64,000 nt of DNA, taken from the NCBI RefSeq assembly GCF_003432115.1, contig NZ_QWDC01000003.1, positions 434,001-498,000 of the forward strand, in the 5' to 3' direction. Position numbers and translations under genes: made by a program. Shown piece by piece: positions 52,426-61,476 of the stretch; the stretch's first letter is position 1, and each line of letters starts with the position of its first letter. The notes below the pieces were generated by a model, which was not told the origin of the DNA, searched no databases, and saw only the letters and a list, made by a program, of their open reading frames with translations. This DNA comes from Mucilaginibacter conchicola (GTDB taxonomy: Bacteria; Bacteroidota; Bacteroidia; Sphingobacteriales; Sphingobacteriaceae).

Positions 52426-53583
52426 ATGAAATATCTGAACCTGTTACTCCTCATCCTGATAAGCGCATCGGTAAGCGCGCAAACTAAACTGCCGGTTATC
52501 AAAGCTACATCCCGCAGGGTGGCTATTAAAGATGGCGAAGTATTGGATAAAAATGCCTGGTCGTTATCGCCAAAAATAAAGTTGGATGTTTACACCGCCG
52601 AGCGTACCCGCAAGGCCAAATACGTAACATTTTATACCGATATCGATTCGATAAAAGTTAAAGTAAAACCCGGTTCAAGGTTTGATTTTGTGGCGATACT
52701 GAACGGGAAAGATTCCTGCTTTACGCGGATAGAAAGCGCCGTACCGCCTGAGCAAAAACAGTTGAGGGTTGCGCACGATACCATTCCTTTTATACTTACC
52801 GCACACGAGGCCATCAGCTTTAAAGCCGTTGTAAACGATAAAGATACCGTGCTGCTGCATTTTGATACCGGCTCATGGGGCTTGCGTTTAACCAAAGATG
52901 CCATCATCAATAAAACGGGTTTGCTGACTGATAGGGCCAATCCCGATTTTGAAAAGCTGGCTAAGGTAACCAAACTACAAATCGGTTCACTTACTTACAC
53001 CAACCCCGAATTTGAAATGACGGGTAATACCGCCCGTGATATGGATGGCCGTTTCGGCTGGACGCTGTTTGAAGGCAAACAAGTAGAACTGGATTTTGAT
53101 AAAAGCCTGATGATCGTGCACTCGGGCAAACTGATCAAAGCGCCAAAAGGATATGTGAGGTCGGAGTTGAACTTTGATCATTCTTTCATGATCGTTAAGG
53201 GTTTTATGATAAAAGGCTCTCAGCAATTAAGCGGTAATTTCCTGATGGATACCGGTGCCGAAAGCTCTATTATTCTGGATAGCACATGGGCTGCCCGCAC
53301 ACAATTTGCAAGCGGACTGCCGCTGCTAAGAACCATTGTTCTCCACGATCCGCGGGGTAATGAATTTAAAACGCAGGTAGTACAAGCCCCTGCATTTGAA
53401 CTGAACGGCCTCAAACTTCAAAACGTACCCACGCAGATATTAGGTACACGCAACCCCACGGGTCTGCCACTCAATTACCTCGGCGGAGGAGTGCTTAAAC
53501 GCTTCAACATGATCCTCGATTTCAAAAACGACTGCATCTACTGGAAGCCTAACAAGCTGTTTAACACACCTTTTAAAAGTTGA
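52426..53583 (+). CDS. Secreted aspartyl-protease-like protein with two DTG motifs
   Basis: About 385 residues from the ATG at 52426, opening into a signal peptide ending near VSAQ. Two aspartic-protease motifs are present: LLHFDTGSWGLRLT (about 145-158) and FLMDTGAESSIILD (about 275-288), so the protein may fold as a two-lobed monomer, each lobe giving one catalytic Asp, as in pepsin, rather than a dimer of single lobes. Retropepsin-like proteases with one or two motifs are common in Bacteroidota; their targets are mostly unknown. It is divergent from nagX, but the operator between them lies in the nagX promoter, and control of this gene is unproved. Confidence 0.82.
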   Translation: MKYLNLLLLILISASVSAQTKLPVIKATSRRVAIKDGEVLDKNAWSLSPKIKLDVYTAERTRKAKYVTFYTDIDSIKVKVKPGSRFDFVAILNGKDSCFTRIESAVPPEQKQLRVAHDTIPFILTAHEAISFKAVVNDKDTVLLHFDTGSWGLRLTKDAIINKTGLLTDRANPDFEKLAKVTKLQIGSLTYTNPEFEMTGNTARDMDGRFGWTLFEGKQVELDFDKSLMIVHSGKLIKAPKGYVRSELNFDHSFMIVKGFMIKGSQQLSGNFLMDTGAESSIILDSTWAARTQFASGLPLLRTIVLHDPRGNEFKTQVVQAPAFELNGLKLQNVPTQILGTRNPTGLPLNYLGGGVLKRFNMILDFKNDCIYWKPNKLFNTPFKS

Positions 53584-53590
53584 TAATCTC

Positions 53591-55114
53591 TTATTTAAAC
53601 CAACGTTGTGCAGCTTCGGTTAATTCGGATATATCAGCTTCGCTATCAGTTGCCCAGGCAATAAAGCCATCAGGGCGAATAAGCAGGGCTTTCACACCAA
53701 AAGTTTCTTTGGCTGTGCCGGAAATATATTTGAGGTGATTGGTATCTGCAAAAGATTTTAATTGACTATCATCTTCAAAAGAAAGTAAGACGCCTTTGCC
53801 GTCGGTCATTAAGTTATTGATGCTGGTACCATTCTCAAACTCGATGGCCGGTACGCTATAGCCAACCATTGGATGCTTACCGTTAAGATCGTAATGCATG
53901 TTGAGGCCCATTACCCGGCCGGCAAAGTAAGTTGCACCATCGCGGGTGTCTATCAGGTCACGAATGATGGCATTCAAGGCTTGCGAATGCGGGTTAGGTT
54001 TCATGATGGTTACCTGTGCACGCGACCAGTCTAACACTTTGGCACCAATAGGGTAACGTTCTGTATAGTAGGTGTCCAGCAAACCTTCGGGAGCTTGACC
54101 ATGAATGGTAGCGGCAAGTTTCCAGCCCAAATTCATGGCGTCGCCAAGGCCAAGGTTTAAGCCCTGTCCGCCAAGCGGCGCGTGGATATGTGCGGCATCT
54201 CCGGCCAATAGCACGCGGCCATTGCGGTAGGCAGTGGTTTGTCGGGCGCGGTCTGTCCACGTAGTTGAGAGATGCAGGGCAGTGATGGTTACGTCGGTAT
54301 CAGATATTCTTCTCAATGTTGCCTGCACATGCTCCAAGGTTACCGGCTGGCCGGAGTTATGGAAAGCACCGCCGTCAAAATCCTGCATAATGAGGTAATC
54401 TACCTGCGATAGCAGGTACATGCCCCGCTCCGTAGTGATGCCGCCGGTATGCAGTTTTTCAGGGTCGGCAATGTCAACTTTGGCAGTGTAGCCGGTAAAC
54501 TCGGGTTCGGTACCGGCAAATTCAAAGCCGCCTGCTTTACGTACCACGCTGCGGCTGCCATCGCAACCTACCAGCCATTTGCTTTGAAAGGTTTGATCAC
54601 CAGCCTGCACAGTAACACAATCATCGGTTTGATCGAAGCCGGTAACACCAATGCCGTACTTAATGGCTACGCCAAGGTTCTCGGCACGGCGGTACAACAC
54701 TTCTTCGATCTCTTCCATCGACGTAAAAATGCTGGTGTCTAATGAGCCTGGCAAACGGTATTTCCACTGGGTGGTATCGAAATTAGCCCTGTTAAACGGG
54801 ATGCGGGCAAAGTGACCGGCACCCGGCGCTTTCTCACCGGGTTTAGGGTTGCTGCTGATATGCGGGGTTTTGAAACGCTTGTGCAGCGCCATCTCCTGCA
54901 GTAAGCCGCGGCGGTAAAGCGCTTCAATAGATGGTGAGTTTAATCCGCGTAAACCAAATGGTAACTGCTTAAGCGGCGAGTGCGGTTCTTCGGCCCGTTC
55001 CAGTATCAGCACCTTGCATTTGGCAAGTGCAAGTTCGCAGGCAAGGAAAAGGCCAACCGGGCCTGCGCCTGATATGATAACATCGTATAAGGTATTGTCT
55101 TGTGTAGTTTTCAT
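53591..55114 (-). CDS. FAD-dependent aromatic-type monooxygenase
   Basis: A 507-residue flavoprotein hydroxylase of group A (PheA/TfdB/rifampicin-monooxygenase-like). The dinucleotide-binding motif is SGAGPVGLFLACELA (about 15-29), the DG-type motif is LVGCDGSRSVVRKAG, and the FAD-ribityl motif is GDAAHIHAPLGGQGLNLGLG. A C-terminal thioredoxin-like domain (from about 420) ends the chain. These enzymes hydroxylate aromatic or polyketide substrates, and some inactivate antibiotics. It follows an AraC gene by 42 bp on the same strand, which probably regulates it. Substrate unknown; resistance is not implied. Confidence 0.9.
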   Translation of the reverse strand: MKTTQDNTLYDVIISGAGPVGLFLACELALAKCKVLILERAEEPHSPLKQLPFGLRGLNSPSIEALYRRGLLQEMALHKRFKTPHISSNPKPGEKAPGAGHFARIPFNRANFDTTQWKYRLPGSLDTSIFTSMEEIEEVLYRRAENLGVAIKYGIGVTGFDQTDDCVTVQAGDQTFQSKWLVGCDGSRSVVRKAGGFEFAGTEPEFTGYTAKVDIADPEKLHTGGITTERGMYLLSQVDYLIMQDFDGGAFHNSGQPVTLEHVQATLRRISDTDVTITALHLSTTWTDRARQTTAYRNGRVLLAGDAAHIHAPLGGQGLNLGLGDAMNLGWKLAATIHGQAPEGLLDTYYTERYPIGAKVLDWSRAQVTIMKPNPHSQALNAIIRDLIDTRDGATYFAGRVMGLNMHYDLNGKHPMVGYSVPAIEFENGTSINNLMTDGKGVLLSFEDDSQLKSFADTNHLKYISGTAKETFGVKALLIRPDGFIAWATDSEADISELTEAAQRWFK

Positions 55115-55156
55115 ATTGATAATGATCGATACACAAAGGTGAGGGTTTGCTAAAGG

Positions 55157-55978
55157 TCAGGATTGTACAAATGCGACAATCTCACTGTTGAAGTTCTTAT
55201 GCCTTTCCTTTGCCTTGCGGGCAAATGCGGCAGGCGTAGTGCCGCTGTAACGTTTAAATTCGCGACTGAGATGGGCCTGGTCGGTATAGCCCAGTTCGTG
55301 GGAAAGTGCGGCAAGGTTAACTTTAGGGTCGGCCCACAGGCGGTTGCGTACCTGCTCAAAACGCATCAATCCCGCTACATCTTTTACGGTGTGGCCTGCG
55401 GCCTGTTTAAATTTACGTTCGAGGGTGCGCACAGTGGCGTGTGCGGCTTCGGCTACCTCACTAACCGCAATGCTTCCTTTAGCTTTAGTCATGGCCGTGC
55501 CGGCTTTGAACAGCGTATTATCTGCAGTAGTTTCTTTATCCGCATTCAGGAAATAATCTTTCAGGATGTTTATCGCTTCTTCGGGCTTACCGGCAGCCAT
55601 TAATTGTGCTAATACAGGATGCAGCTTTGCCAGCGGATGTTCAAATTGCTGCACACCGCCGTTGCCTGATGGCAGGCCAAGCAGGTCGAATACCGTCCAG
55701 GGGTAACAACGGATGCCGATAACTTCTAACTTGCCCTTTACATGAAATATCAGCGGATGGTTGAGCAGGCCAACCATAATTGGCGATGCTAAGAGTTGCA
55801 GGTCACCGTTTGGTGATATGTTGCTTAAATTGCCGCCAAAATGGAAAGTGATCTCGGCATAGCCGTCGGGGACTACCTCAAAACCGGCGTTTTGGTCGCC
55901 AAAATCATTACAGGTGTACCAAAAGCATTTAATGGTATCGCGCAATGTCTCCGGCGATTCAAATTCCTTGTGCAGCAT
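55157..55978 (-). CDS. AraC family transcriptional regulator
   Basis: A 273-residue regulator. The N-terminal half is of the DUF6597-like type (CFWYTCNDFGDQNAG and VVPDGYAEITFHFGG), and the C-terminal half carries the AraC DNA-binding unit with NLAALSHELGYTDQAHLSRE and FKRYSGTTPAAFARK. It is encoded 42 bp upstream of the FAD monooxygenase gene on the same strand, so the two are probably co-transcribed and the regulator controls its own operon. The effector is likely to be a substrate of the monooxygenase; this is an inference from position. Confidence 0.88.
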   Translation of the reverse strand: MLHKEFESPETLRDTIKCFWYTCNDFGDQNAGFEVVPDGYAEITFHFGGNLSNISPNGDLQLLASPIMVGLLNHPLIFHVKGKLEVIGIRCYPWTVFDLLGLPSGNGGVQQFEHPLAKLHPVLAQLMAAGKPEEAINILKDYFLNADKETTADNTLFKAGTAMTKAKGSIAVSEVAEAAHATVRTLERKFKQAAGHTVKDVAGLMRFEQVRNRLWADPKVNLAALSHELGYTDQAHLSREFKRYSGTTPAAFARKAKERHKNFNSEIVAFVQS

Positions 55979-56014
55979 GCCGAAAGATACGAGCTTGGCA
56001 GGAATTTACAAGGC

Positions 56015-56290
56015 TTATGATTTTGACGGGAAGATGGGAGTGGCTTTATCCGCATCAAATTCGTACTTGTCGCAACGATCTTCGTACCACCCGTTCACCA
56101 GGGTATCGAGTTCGTCAAGGTAAGCGTCAATGGCGTTTACCCCTTCAACAAGTTTATCGCCGTCTTGCAATGTTGCTATTGCAAGGCTGGCATCTTCTTT
56201 CAATTCATATTTAAATAACTGGCGGTCTAAACGCACTTGCCAGCTAACCACTTTATCGCTGTTTTTTGGCGGATATGTTAGTGTTATCAT
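56015..56290 (-). CDS. Small conserved hypothetical protein
   Basis: A 91-residue soluble protein with no signal peptide and no recognised domain. Its ATG overlaps the stop codon of the PPOX gene (ATGA, positions 56287-56290), which shows translational coupling and supports that it is real. The N-terminal part forms short beta-strands (VSWQVRLDRQLFKYEL) and the rest is a helix with many acidic residues (VNAIDAYLDELDTLVN). It may be a partner of the PPOX-type protein. Confidence 0.7.
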   Translation of the reverse strand: MITLTYPPKNSDKVVSWQVRLDRQLFKYELKEDASLAIATLQDGDKLVEGVNAIDAYLDELDTLVNGWYEDRCDKYEFDADKATPIFPSKS

Positions 56291-56919
56291 TTCTTTTCTG
56301 TTTTAAGTTTTTCCAGTTCTGCTTTAAGGGCTGCGTTTTCGGCTTCAAGGTCGGCGAGGCGTTTGCGTTGCGGGGCAAAGGCATGTTCAATTTCTTCGCC
56401 GGTATAACGTGGGGTGATGTGCTGAGGGCAGTTCCAGTCGTAAGCCTGTACATCCAGCACCATCATGCGCTCTGGGTGGTGTTTGTAATCGGCAGGGTCT
56501 ATCTGCTCAAATAATTCCGGTTCCTCGTTCAGTTCTACTATCCTGGTTTTTGCATACAGTTTTAACCTTGCACGGTGCGGATACGAGATCATGATAAGCG
56601 ATACATTTGGATTGGTCTCAATATTACCTGCCGATATGTATTGCCTGTTGCCCGCAAAATCTACAAAGGCCAAAGTTTGTGCATTAAGCACTTTAACAAA
56701 TCCTTTTGGCCCGCCGCGGTGCTGTATGTACGGATAACCATTTTCGCCATAGCTGGCCATATAAAAGTGATCCTGGTTATTGATAAACCCTATCTCGTTA
56801 TCGGTAAGGCCGTCCACCACGTTGCGCTTCTCCATCTGTTCGTAAGCGCGGCGGCTGCCAAACTGTTCCTGCAAAGCTTTTGCGGCATCTGAAAATGCCA
56901 GTTGACCATAACTTGTCAT
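56287..56919 (-). CDS. Pyridoxamine 5'-phosphate oxidase-like flavoprotein
   Basis: A 210-residue protein with a split-barrel FMN-binding domain of the PPOX type (about 30-155): MASYGENGYPYIQHRGGPKG, FVDFAGNRQYISAGNIE and NVSLIMISYPHRARLKLYA are typical. A C-terminal coiled coil of about 30 residues (LADLEAENAALKAELEKLK) is added, which may mediate dimer formation. Such proteins reduce or bind flavins and F420-type cofactors; true pyridoxine synthesis is unlikely because the PdxH signature is not evident. It is coupled to the small gene downstream by a 4-bp overlap. Confidence 0.87.
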   Translation of the reverse strand: MTSYGQLAFSDAAKALQEQFGSRRAYEQMEKRNVVDGLTDNEIGFINNQDHFYMASYGENGYPYIQHRGGPKGFVKVLNAQTLAFVDFAGNRQYISAGNIETNPNVSLIMISYPHRARLKLYAKTRIVELNEEPELFEQIDPADYKHHPERMMVLDVQAYDWNCPQHITPRYTGEEIEHAFAPQRKRLADLEAENAALKAELEKLKTEKK

Positions 56920-57016
56920 AATGTTTCCCGATGATCTTATATGTAAAGATACGACGAAAAGTGCCGCTGATTGTGGTATTAATCAGGTCATCTATGGTAT
57001 TATTTGAAGATCGTTA

Positions 57017-58036
57017 TCAACCTGCCTTCATCAGCGGAATAACCTTTGTGCCTATCAGTTCAATAGAATGCATCAGTTGCTGATGTGTTAAACCCGCATT
57101 ATCCATCTGGAACGTAAAGCGGTCAACGCCACCCAGGGCTTCACTGTGTCGCAGTAGTTTTTCGGCAACACGTTCCGGTCCGCCAACTACTAACACACCT
57201 TGTGGTGCTATCAGGCTATCAAACTGATTGCGGGTTACAGGCGGCCAACCACGCTCCCGGCCCAGTTTGGTCCATAGTTCGGCGTAGCCCGGGTAGTATT
57301 CTTCAACGGCTTTATGGTTATCGTCGGAAACAAAGCCCGGCGAATGTAAGCCAACTTTCAACTGCTCAGGAGTGAAGCCTGCGCGGGCACCTGCTTCACG
57401 ATACAGATCAACCAGTGGGCGGAATCTCGAGGTATTCCCACCGATAATTGCTACCATCAATGGTAAACCCAGCGTACCTGCACGGGCAAATGATTCCGGG
57501 GTGCCGCCTACGCCCAGCCATACAGGTAACTTCTCCTGCAACGGCCTCGGGTAAACCGGTTGGTTTGCTAATTCTGCGCGAAACTTGCCTCTCCAGGTCA
57601 CAAATTCTTCATCGCGGATCTGGAGCAGCAGAGCCAGCTTTTCGCGGAACAGTGCATCGTAATCATCCAGTTTAAAACCAAAAAGAGGGTAGGCCTCTAT
57701 GGATGAACCTCTGCCAACCACCATCTCGGCGCGGCCTTTTGATATGAGGTCTAACGTGGCAAAGCTCTGGAAAACGCGCACCGGGTCGGCAGCACTTAGT
57801 ACGGTTACGGCGCTGGTGAGGCGGATGTTTTTGGTACGCGCGGCCGCCGCAGCAAGGATAACGGCCGGTGCCGAATCCAGAAATTCCTTTTTATGATGTT
57901 CACCGATACCAAAAACGTCTAAACCAACCTGGTCGGCCAGTTCAATACGTTCCAATAATTGCTCCATGGCAACAACGGGTGTCAACTCGTTAGAGCCGTA
58001 CAATGCTGATGCAAAACTATCTATGCCTATTTCCAT
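57017..58036 (-). CDS. LLM-class flavin-dependent oxidoreductase
   Basis: A 339-residue TIM-barrel protein of the bacterial luciferase-like monooxygenase family. Typical segments are DVFGIGEHHKKEFLDSAP (about 41-58), IRLTSAVTVLSAADPVRVFQ in two parts, GRAEMVVGRGSSIEAYPLFG and LPVWLGVGGTPESFARAG. These enzymes use reduced FMN to oxidise diverse substrates; the precise substrate cannot be deduced. The gene seems to be monocistronic; the next upstream gene is divergent. The ATG at 58036 begins MEIGIDSFASALYG, a usual N-terminus for the family. Confidence 0.9.
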   Translation of the reverse strand: MEIGIDSFASALYGSNELTPVVAMEQLLERIELADQVGLDVFGIGEHHKKEFLDSAPAVILAAAAARTKNIRLTSAVTVLSAADPVRVFQSFATLDLISKGRAEMVVGRGSSIEAYPLFGFKLDDYDALFREKLALLLQIRDEEFVTWRGKFRAELANQPVYPRPLQEKLPVWLGVGGTPESFARAGTLGLPLMVAIIGGNTSRFRPLVDLYREAGARAGFTPEQLKVGLHSPGFVSDDNHKAVEEYYPGYAELWTKLGRERGWPPVTRNQFDSLIAPQGVLVVGGPERVAEKLLRHSEALGGVDRFTFQMDNAGLTHQQLMHSIELIGTKVIPLMKAG

Positions 58037-58165
58037 AATGTAAATTTAAGTAAATAGATGTTATAACATGCAATTTGATTGTCATATCCACAAGGCACTG
58101 ATTTTTCCACACAGAAACCTAAATGACGGCAGATTTTATACATTTGAGACCATAACAAAACTATC

Positions 58166-58636
58166 ATGCAGGAAGCACAAGCATTAAACCAGGTTGCCGA
58201 ATTTCACCGTACGTTTAAACACCCTATTTTAGAAAGCCCCGCCATCCCCGACAGAAAACGCTCTGATCTGCGTGTTGCCCTGCTGGCCGAAGAGGTGAAA
58301 GAACTACAGGATGCAGTAAATGATAATAACCTCGTTGAAATTGCCGATGCTTTGGCAGATATCCAATACGTGCTTGCCGGTGCCATTCTTGAGTTTGGCC
58401 TGGCCGATAAATTTAAAGAATTGTTTGATGAGGTGCACCGCTCTAATATGAGCAAAGCCTGCAAATCTGAAGAGGAAGCTAACGCTACCATCGCCCACTA
58501 CAAAGCGAAAGACGGTAGCGAATCATACGCACTGCAGGAAGAAGAACGCTTTTTGGTTTATCGTACCAACGATAACAAAACGCTGAAATCTATCAATTAT
58601 TCGCCGGCGGATCTGAAGAGTATCATTGAGCGTTAA
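58166..58636 (+). CDS. MazG-like nucleoside triphosphate pyrophosphohydrolase
   Basis: A 156-residue all-alpha NTP pyrophosphohydrolase. The metal-binding motifs EEVKELQDAV (EExxE) and EIADALADIQYVLAG (ExxD) fit the MazG/HisE-like superfamily, and an RSNMSKACKSEEEA segment matches the group often annotated as phosphoribosyl-ATP pyrophosphohydrolase-like. It probably hydrolyses non-canonical nucleotides. A TACATTTG at 58139-58146 fits a -7 box 20 bases before the ATG, but no matching -33 box is present. Its end overlaps the convergent gene by four bases. Confidence 0.88.
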   Translation: MQEAQALNQVAEFHRTFKHPILESPAIPDRKRSDLRVALLAEEVKELQDAVNDNNLVEIADALADIQYVLAGAILEFGLADKFKELFDEVHRSNMSKACKSEEEANATIAHYKAKDGSESYALQEEERFLVYRTNDNKTLKSINYSPADLKSIIER

Positions 58637-59109
58637 CGGGATTGGTACCAGGGATTTGATTCCTGATGGTAAGGACTAAAATTGCGCGGTAAATTTCCCA
58701 TTAACGGGCGTTGGAACTCCATCGCAGAATTGATCATATAAGAACCACTGAAGATCTTTTGCCCGTTAAAATATAGCTGGGCTAACGGGCAGTCGCCGTT
58801 GTCATTGAAATTATCATTTCGTGGCAGGGTGGCTAATTTCCTCAAAGCAGCAAAATACTCATTGGCGGATTTTAATTTAAAAGTTTTGCTCACGCTGACA
58901 TTTTTATAATCGGGAGCATCGTCGTTGTTTTTTCGGTTGTAATTTCCTTTTACGATCAGGGCATCGCCGTTTTCATTGACATAAATAATGTAAAATCCGC
59001 CATTCCACATCAGGTCTAAACGGGATTTATATTTATAGTTGAAAGGCGTCTGTGCAAAAGAGGCAAACGCAAATGCGCACAAAATAAGTAAACAGATAAG
59101 GCTTTTCAT
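58633..59109 (-). CDS. Secreted hypothetical protein
   Basis: A 158-residue protein with a signal peptide (LICLLILCAFAFASFA, then QTPF). The mature part is beta-rich with aromatic residues (LDLMWNGGFYIIYVNENGD) and a pattern of Asn/Asp-rich turns; it ends in FSPYHQESNPWYQ. A Cys in NDNGDCPLAQLYF is present. I do not recognise a family. It lies 13 bp downstream of the DUF1543 gene on the same strand, so it belongs to the end of the three-gene set 61415-58633. Confidence 0.7.
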   Translation of the reverse strand: MKSLICLLILCAFAFASFAQTPFNYKYKSRLDLMWNGGFYIIYVNENGDALIVKGNYNRKNNDDAPDYKNVSVSKTFKLKSANEYFAALRKLATLPRNDNFNDNGDCPLAQLYFNGQKIFSGSYMINSAMEFQRPLMGNLPRNFSPYHQESNPWYQSR

Positions 59110-59122
59110 TTCGATAGCTAAT

Positions 59123-59710
59123 TTAAACTATCTTATCCAGTTTAAAATACCCGAGTTGAATTTCATCTTCGGGCAGGTTGGCATTGGGCGTTATGGCGAT
59201 GTGGAACTTTGCCTTTTGATAGGGCGATAGGATATCTTCTATCCGGTAGATCTCATCTACGTCAATGCCGTATTTCTCGTCGATATGCGCGTTTGCGCCT
59301 TTTACTTTGGTAATGGTATTGGTTTTAAAGAAGATGGTTTTCTTAGCTTCCTGCATAGCCGTGGTCCTGTCAGGCTGCACGGTTAGTACGGTGTAATGCG
59401 TTTCTTTTAACTCGTTTGGCTGGTAGCCACCCAGGTTGATAAAGAATAACTTGTTTTCCTGCCCGGGCTGTTCATCAGTCTTTTCTGTTATGCTGATACC
59501 GTAACCGTTCACGCTGTTTACTTCGCGAAAGCCATCAATATGCAGGCTGTTGCCTGCCTCGGGCCAGAAGGCTTTTATCTCAGGAATAAGGTCTTTTAAT
59601 GTAGCCGCTATCCCGAAAAAGAAATCGTGCTGCTCCACATTGCGGGCAGGGGCTTTTGAGCCCAGTAACAGCATAAATAATTTATAGTTAGTAGATGGTT
59701 GCTGGTTCAT
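59123..59710 (-). CDS. DUF1543-domain protein
   Basis: A 195-residue soluble protein. The N-terminal motif MLLLGSKAPARNVEQHDFFFGI and the LKDLIPEIKAFWP segment are characteristic of DUF1543, a family of unknown function that often occurs in one or two copies per protein; a second half (IDEKYGIDVDEIYRIEDIL) may be a second, diverged copy. Its ATG lies inside the end of the FAD/NAD(P)-binding gene (23-bp overlap), so the two are translationally coupled. The biochemical role is unknown. Confidence 0.82.
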   Translation of the reverse strand: MNQQPSTNYKLFMLLLGSKAPARNVEQHDFFFGIAATLKDLIPEIKAFWPEAGNSLHIDGFREVNSVNGYGISITEKTDEQPGQENKLFFINLGGYQPNELKETHYTVLTVQPDRTTAMQEAKKTIFFKTNTITKVKGANAHIDEKYGIDVDEIYRIEDILSPYQKAKFHIAITPNANLPEDEIQLGYFKLDKIV

Positions 59711-61415
59711 CTTTAAAAATACTTTTTACAATAATTTCTGATGCGGCCTCGCTAAAATCAAGGCCCGAATAATCGGGGTTAAAGCCGCCAATGTAGGCAA
59801 CCGTCATGATATAGATGCGATTGTTTAACGCGCCGTAATCGTTCACGGCTTCAAAGGTATCGTTTATAGTAAGGCCGGGCACGCGCAGGTAATAATTGCC
59901 TTTGCCGTCGGTCTCTGCCTTATCGTTACCATTGTTCATAGCTTGCAGTCCCTCGTTACTATCCCTGAATTTTAGTTTGGCAGGTGTTACCACCCGTTTC
60001 TCCGTCAGCGAAGGGTAGGGGAAGTCTTCAAAATTCATGTGCCGCTGCCCGGTGCTATCTACAAAGGTTTTATAATGCTGTTCAACTTTATTGCCTTTGT
60101 CATCAGTGTAATAATAAACCGCGCCTTCTTTAGCCGGTTCAATATGGCTGTCGTCGCCAACGGCAATCAGTTCTAAAATACCTGCGTTATAAAGCGCCAT
60201 CAGTTCCTCAACCGAACTTTGGGGGATAAACGCTATCACTACCGATATCAGCGGCATTAGCGTTTTTTGCAGGCGCAACATATCCTCGGCAGAGAAATAT
60301 TTGGCCGGGTAATTCATCGCAAAGCTGAGGATAGCCAGCATCTCTTTCCAATAAACAGATCGGTGTTGTTCTATAGATGCTTCGGCCTCATCGTATTCTA
60401 TCTTCATCAACTCAAATGGATCAATGCTTTCGCGCAGGGCCATCATCGAATCCACGAACTGCTCCATCGTCAGGTCTTTTATCTGCTCGTAAAACTTGGG
60501 GCGTTTCTCTTTTATCGGCAATTTGAAATCCCGCTCAAAAACAAAATCGAGCGACAGGAAGCCATCGTTTTCTGCCCTGTGAGCTTTTATTTCTTCCGGG
60601 GTAAGTGTAGCATCCTTACCCAGGTGAGAGTCTTCCAGATGGAACCTGACGGCGGGCAGCAAGCCATTGCGCGAGTGCATCACTACCCTGAAGTTCTCGC
60701 TGCCTTTATTAAGCTTGTAATTCACGTAGCCGTTCGCATCCTTACCATACTCACCGTTGTAGCGCGACAGGGTACGTATGGCATCGATAGCGGTAAGCGA
60801 TGAGCCTTTTACCGCTATGGCATGATCCAACTTCAGCGCCAGTTTCTGTGGCGGATAAGGTGAATCAAAAAAGCCGGGTACTTTGCCTTCGTTTTCCTTC
60901 GGCCATTTGTGCCCGGTGCAGATCACTACTGTATCAAACGTTAGCTTTTCCTCATCGTTGATCACCACGGTTACTTTCTCCTGTTCAGGATGATCAATAA
61001 TGTCGGTTACACAACAAGCGTAACGTATTTCGTATTCGATCCCTTTAGCTTTTGCTTTTTGCAGCAGTAGCTTGTACTGGTCGGTAAGGTACTGGCCAAA
61101 CAGCAGGCGGGGCAGCACTTTGTAATCGTTAAATTTTTCAGGGTCGATGCGGAATTTGTCAAGCGTATCTTTATGAACCGTTTTTATCCAGTCGCTAACA
61201 GATGTAACCAGCTCGGGTATCTCGTTGCCCGATACATTGGTAACATGCTCATCATTAGCGCCATCGTGCGAATAGGGCATGCCCGCGCCCAGTTGCTTGT
61301 TCTTTTCGAAAACGGTGACAGCGATATCTTTATGGCCGCTCTCTACCAATCGTTTAAATATAAATAAGCTGCTTGGCCCGCCGCCAAGGATGGCTATATG
61401 TTTTATTGTGTTCAA
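59688..61415 (-). CDS. FAD/NAD(P)-binding protein (NAD_binding_9 type)
   Basis: A 575-residue flavoprotein-like enzyme. The dinucleotide motif ILGGGPSSLFIFKRL follows the start directly, then GAGMPYSHDGANDEHVTNV, which is typical of the NAD_binding_9/HI0933-like group, and TVVICTGHKWP for the second nucleotide contact. The start is a TTG; a stop codon lies eight codons upstream and no ATG occurs between, so TTG is the best choice. Bacterial members are often near tailoring or amino-acid oxidation genes. It overlaps the DUF1543 gene by 23 bp. Substrate unknown. Confidence 0.85.
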   Translation of the reverse strand: MNTIKHIAILGGGPSSLFIFKRLVESGHKDIAVTVFEKNKQLGAGMPYSHDGANDEHVTNVSGNEIPELVTSVSDWIKTVHKDTLDKFRIDPEKFNDYKVLPRLLFGQYLTDQYKLLLQKAKAKGIEYEIRYACCVTDIIDHPEQEKVTVVINDEEKLTFDTVVICTGHKWPKENEGKVPGFFDSPYPPQKLALKLDHAIAVKGSSLTAIDAIRTLSRYNGEYGKDANGYVNYKLNKGSENFRVVMHSRNGLLPAVRFHLEDSHLGKDATLTPEEIKAHRAENDGFLSLDFVFERDFKLPIKEKRPKFYEQIKDLTMEQFVDSMMALRESIDPFELMKIEYDEAEASIEQHRSVYWKEMLAILSFAMNYPAKYFSAEDMLRLQKTLMPLISVVIAFIPQSSVEELMALYNAGILELIAVGDDSHIEPAKEGAVYYYTDDKGNKVEQHYKTFVDSTGQRHMNFEDFPYPSLTEKRVVTPAKLKFRDSNEGLQAMNNGNDKAETDGKGNYYLRVPGLTINDTFEAVNDYGALNNRIYIMTVAYIGGFNPDYSGLDFSEAASEIIVKSIFKDEPATIY

Positions 61416-61476
61416 GTATAATATGTATCTTAGAAATTAAAAGACCAAAATCACACCCTTATTGTTTTAAAAGGCC

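Noticed and set aside
53591..55114. FAD monooxygenase as an antibiotic-resistance gene
   Set aside because: Similarity to rifampicin monooxygenases is at the family level only; no residue or context points to a drug substrate.
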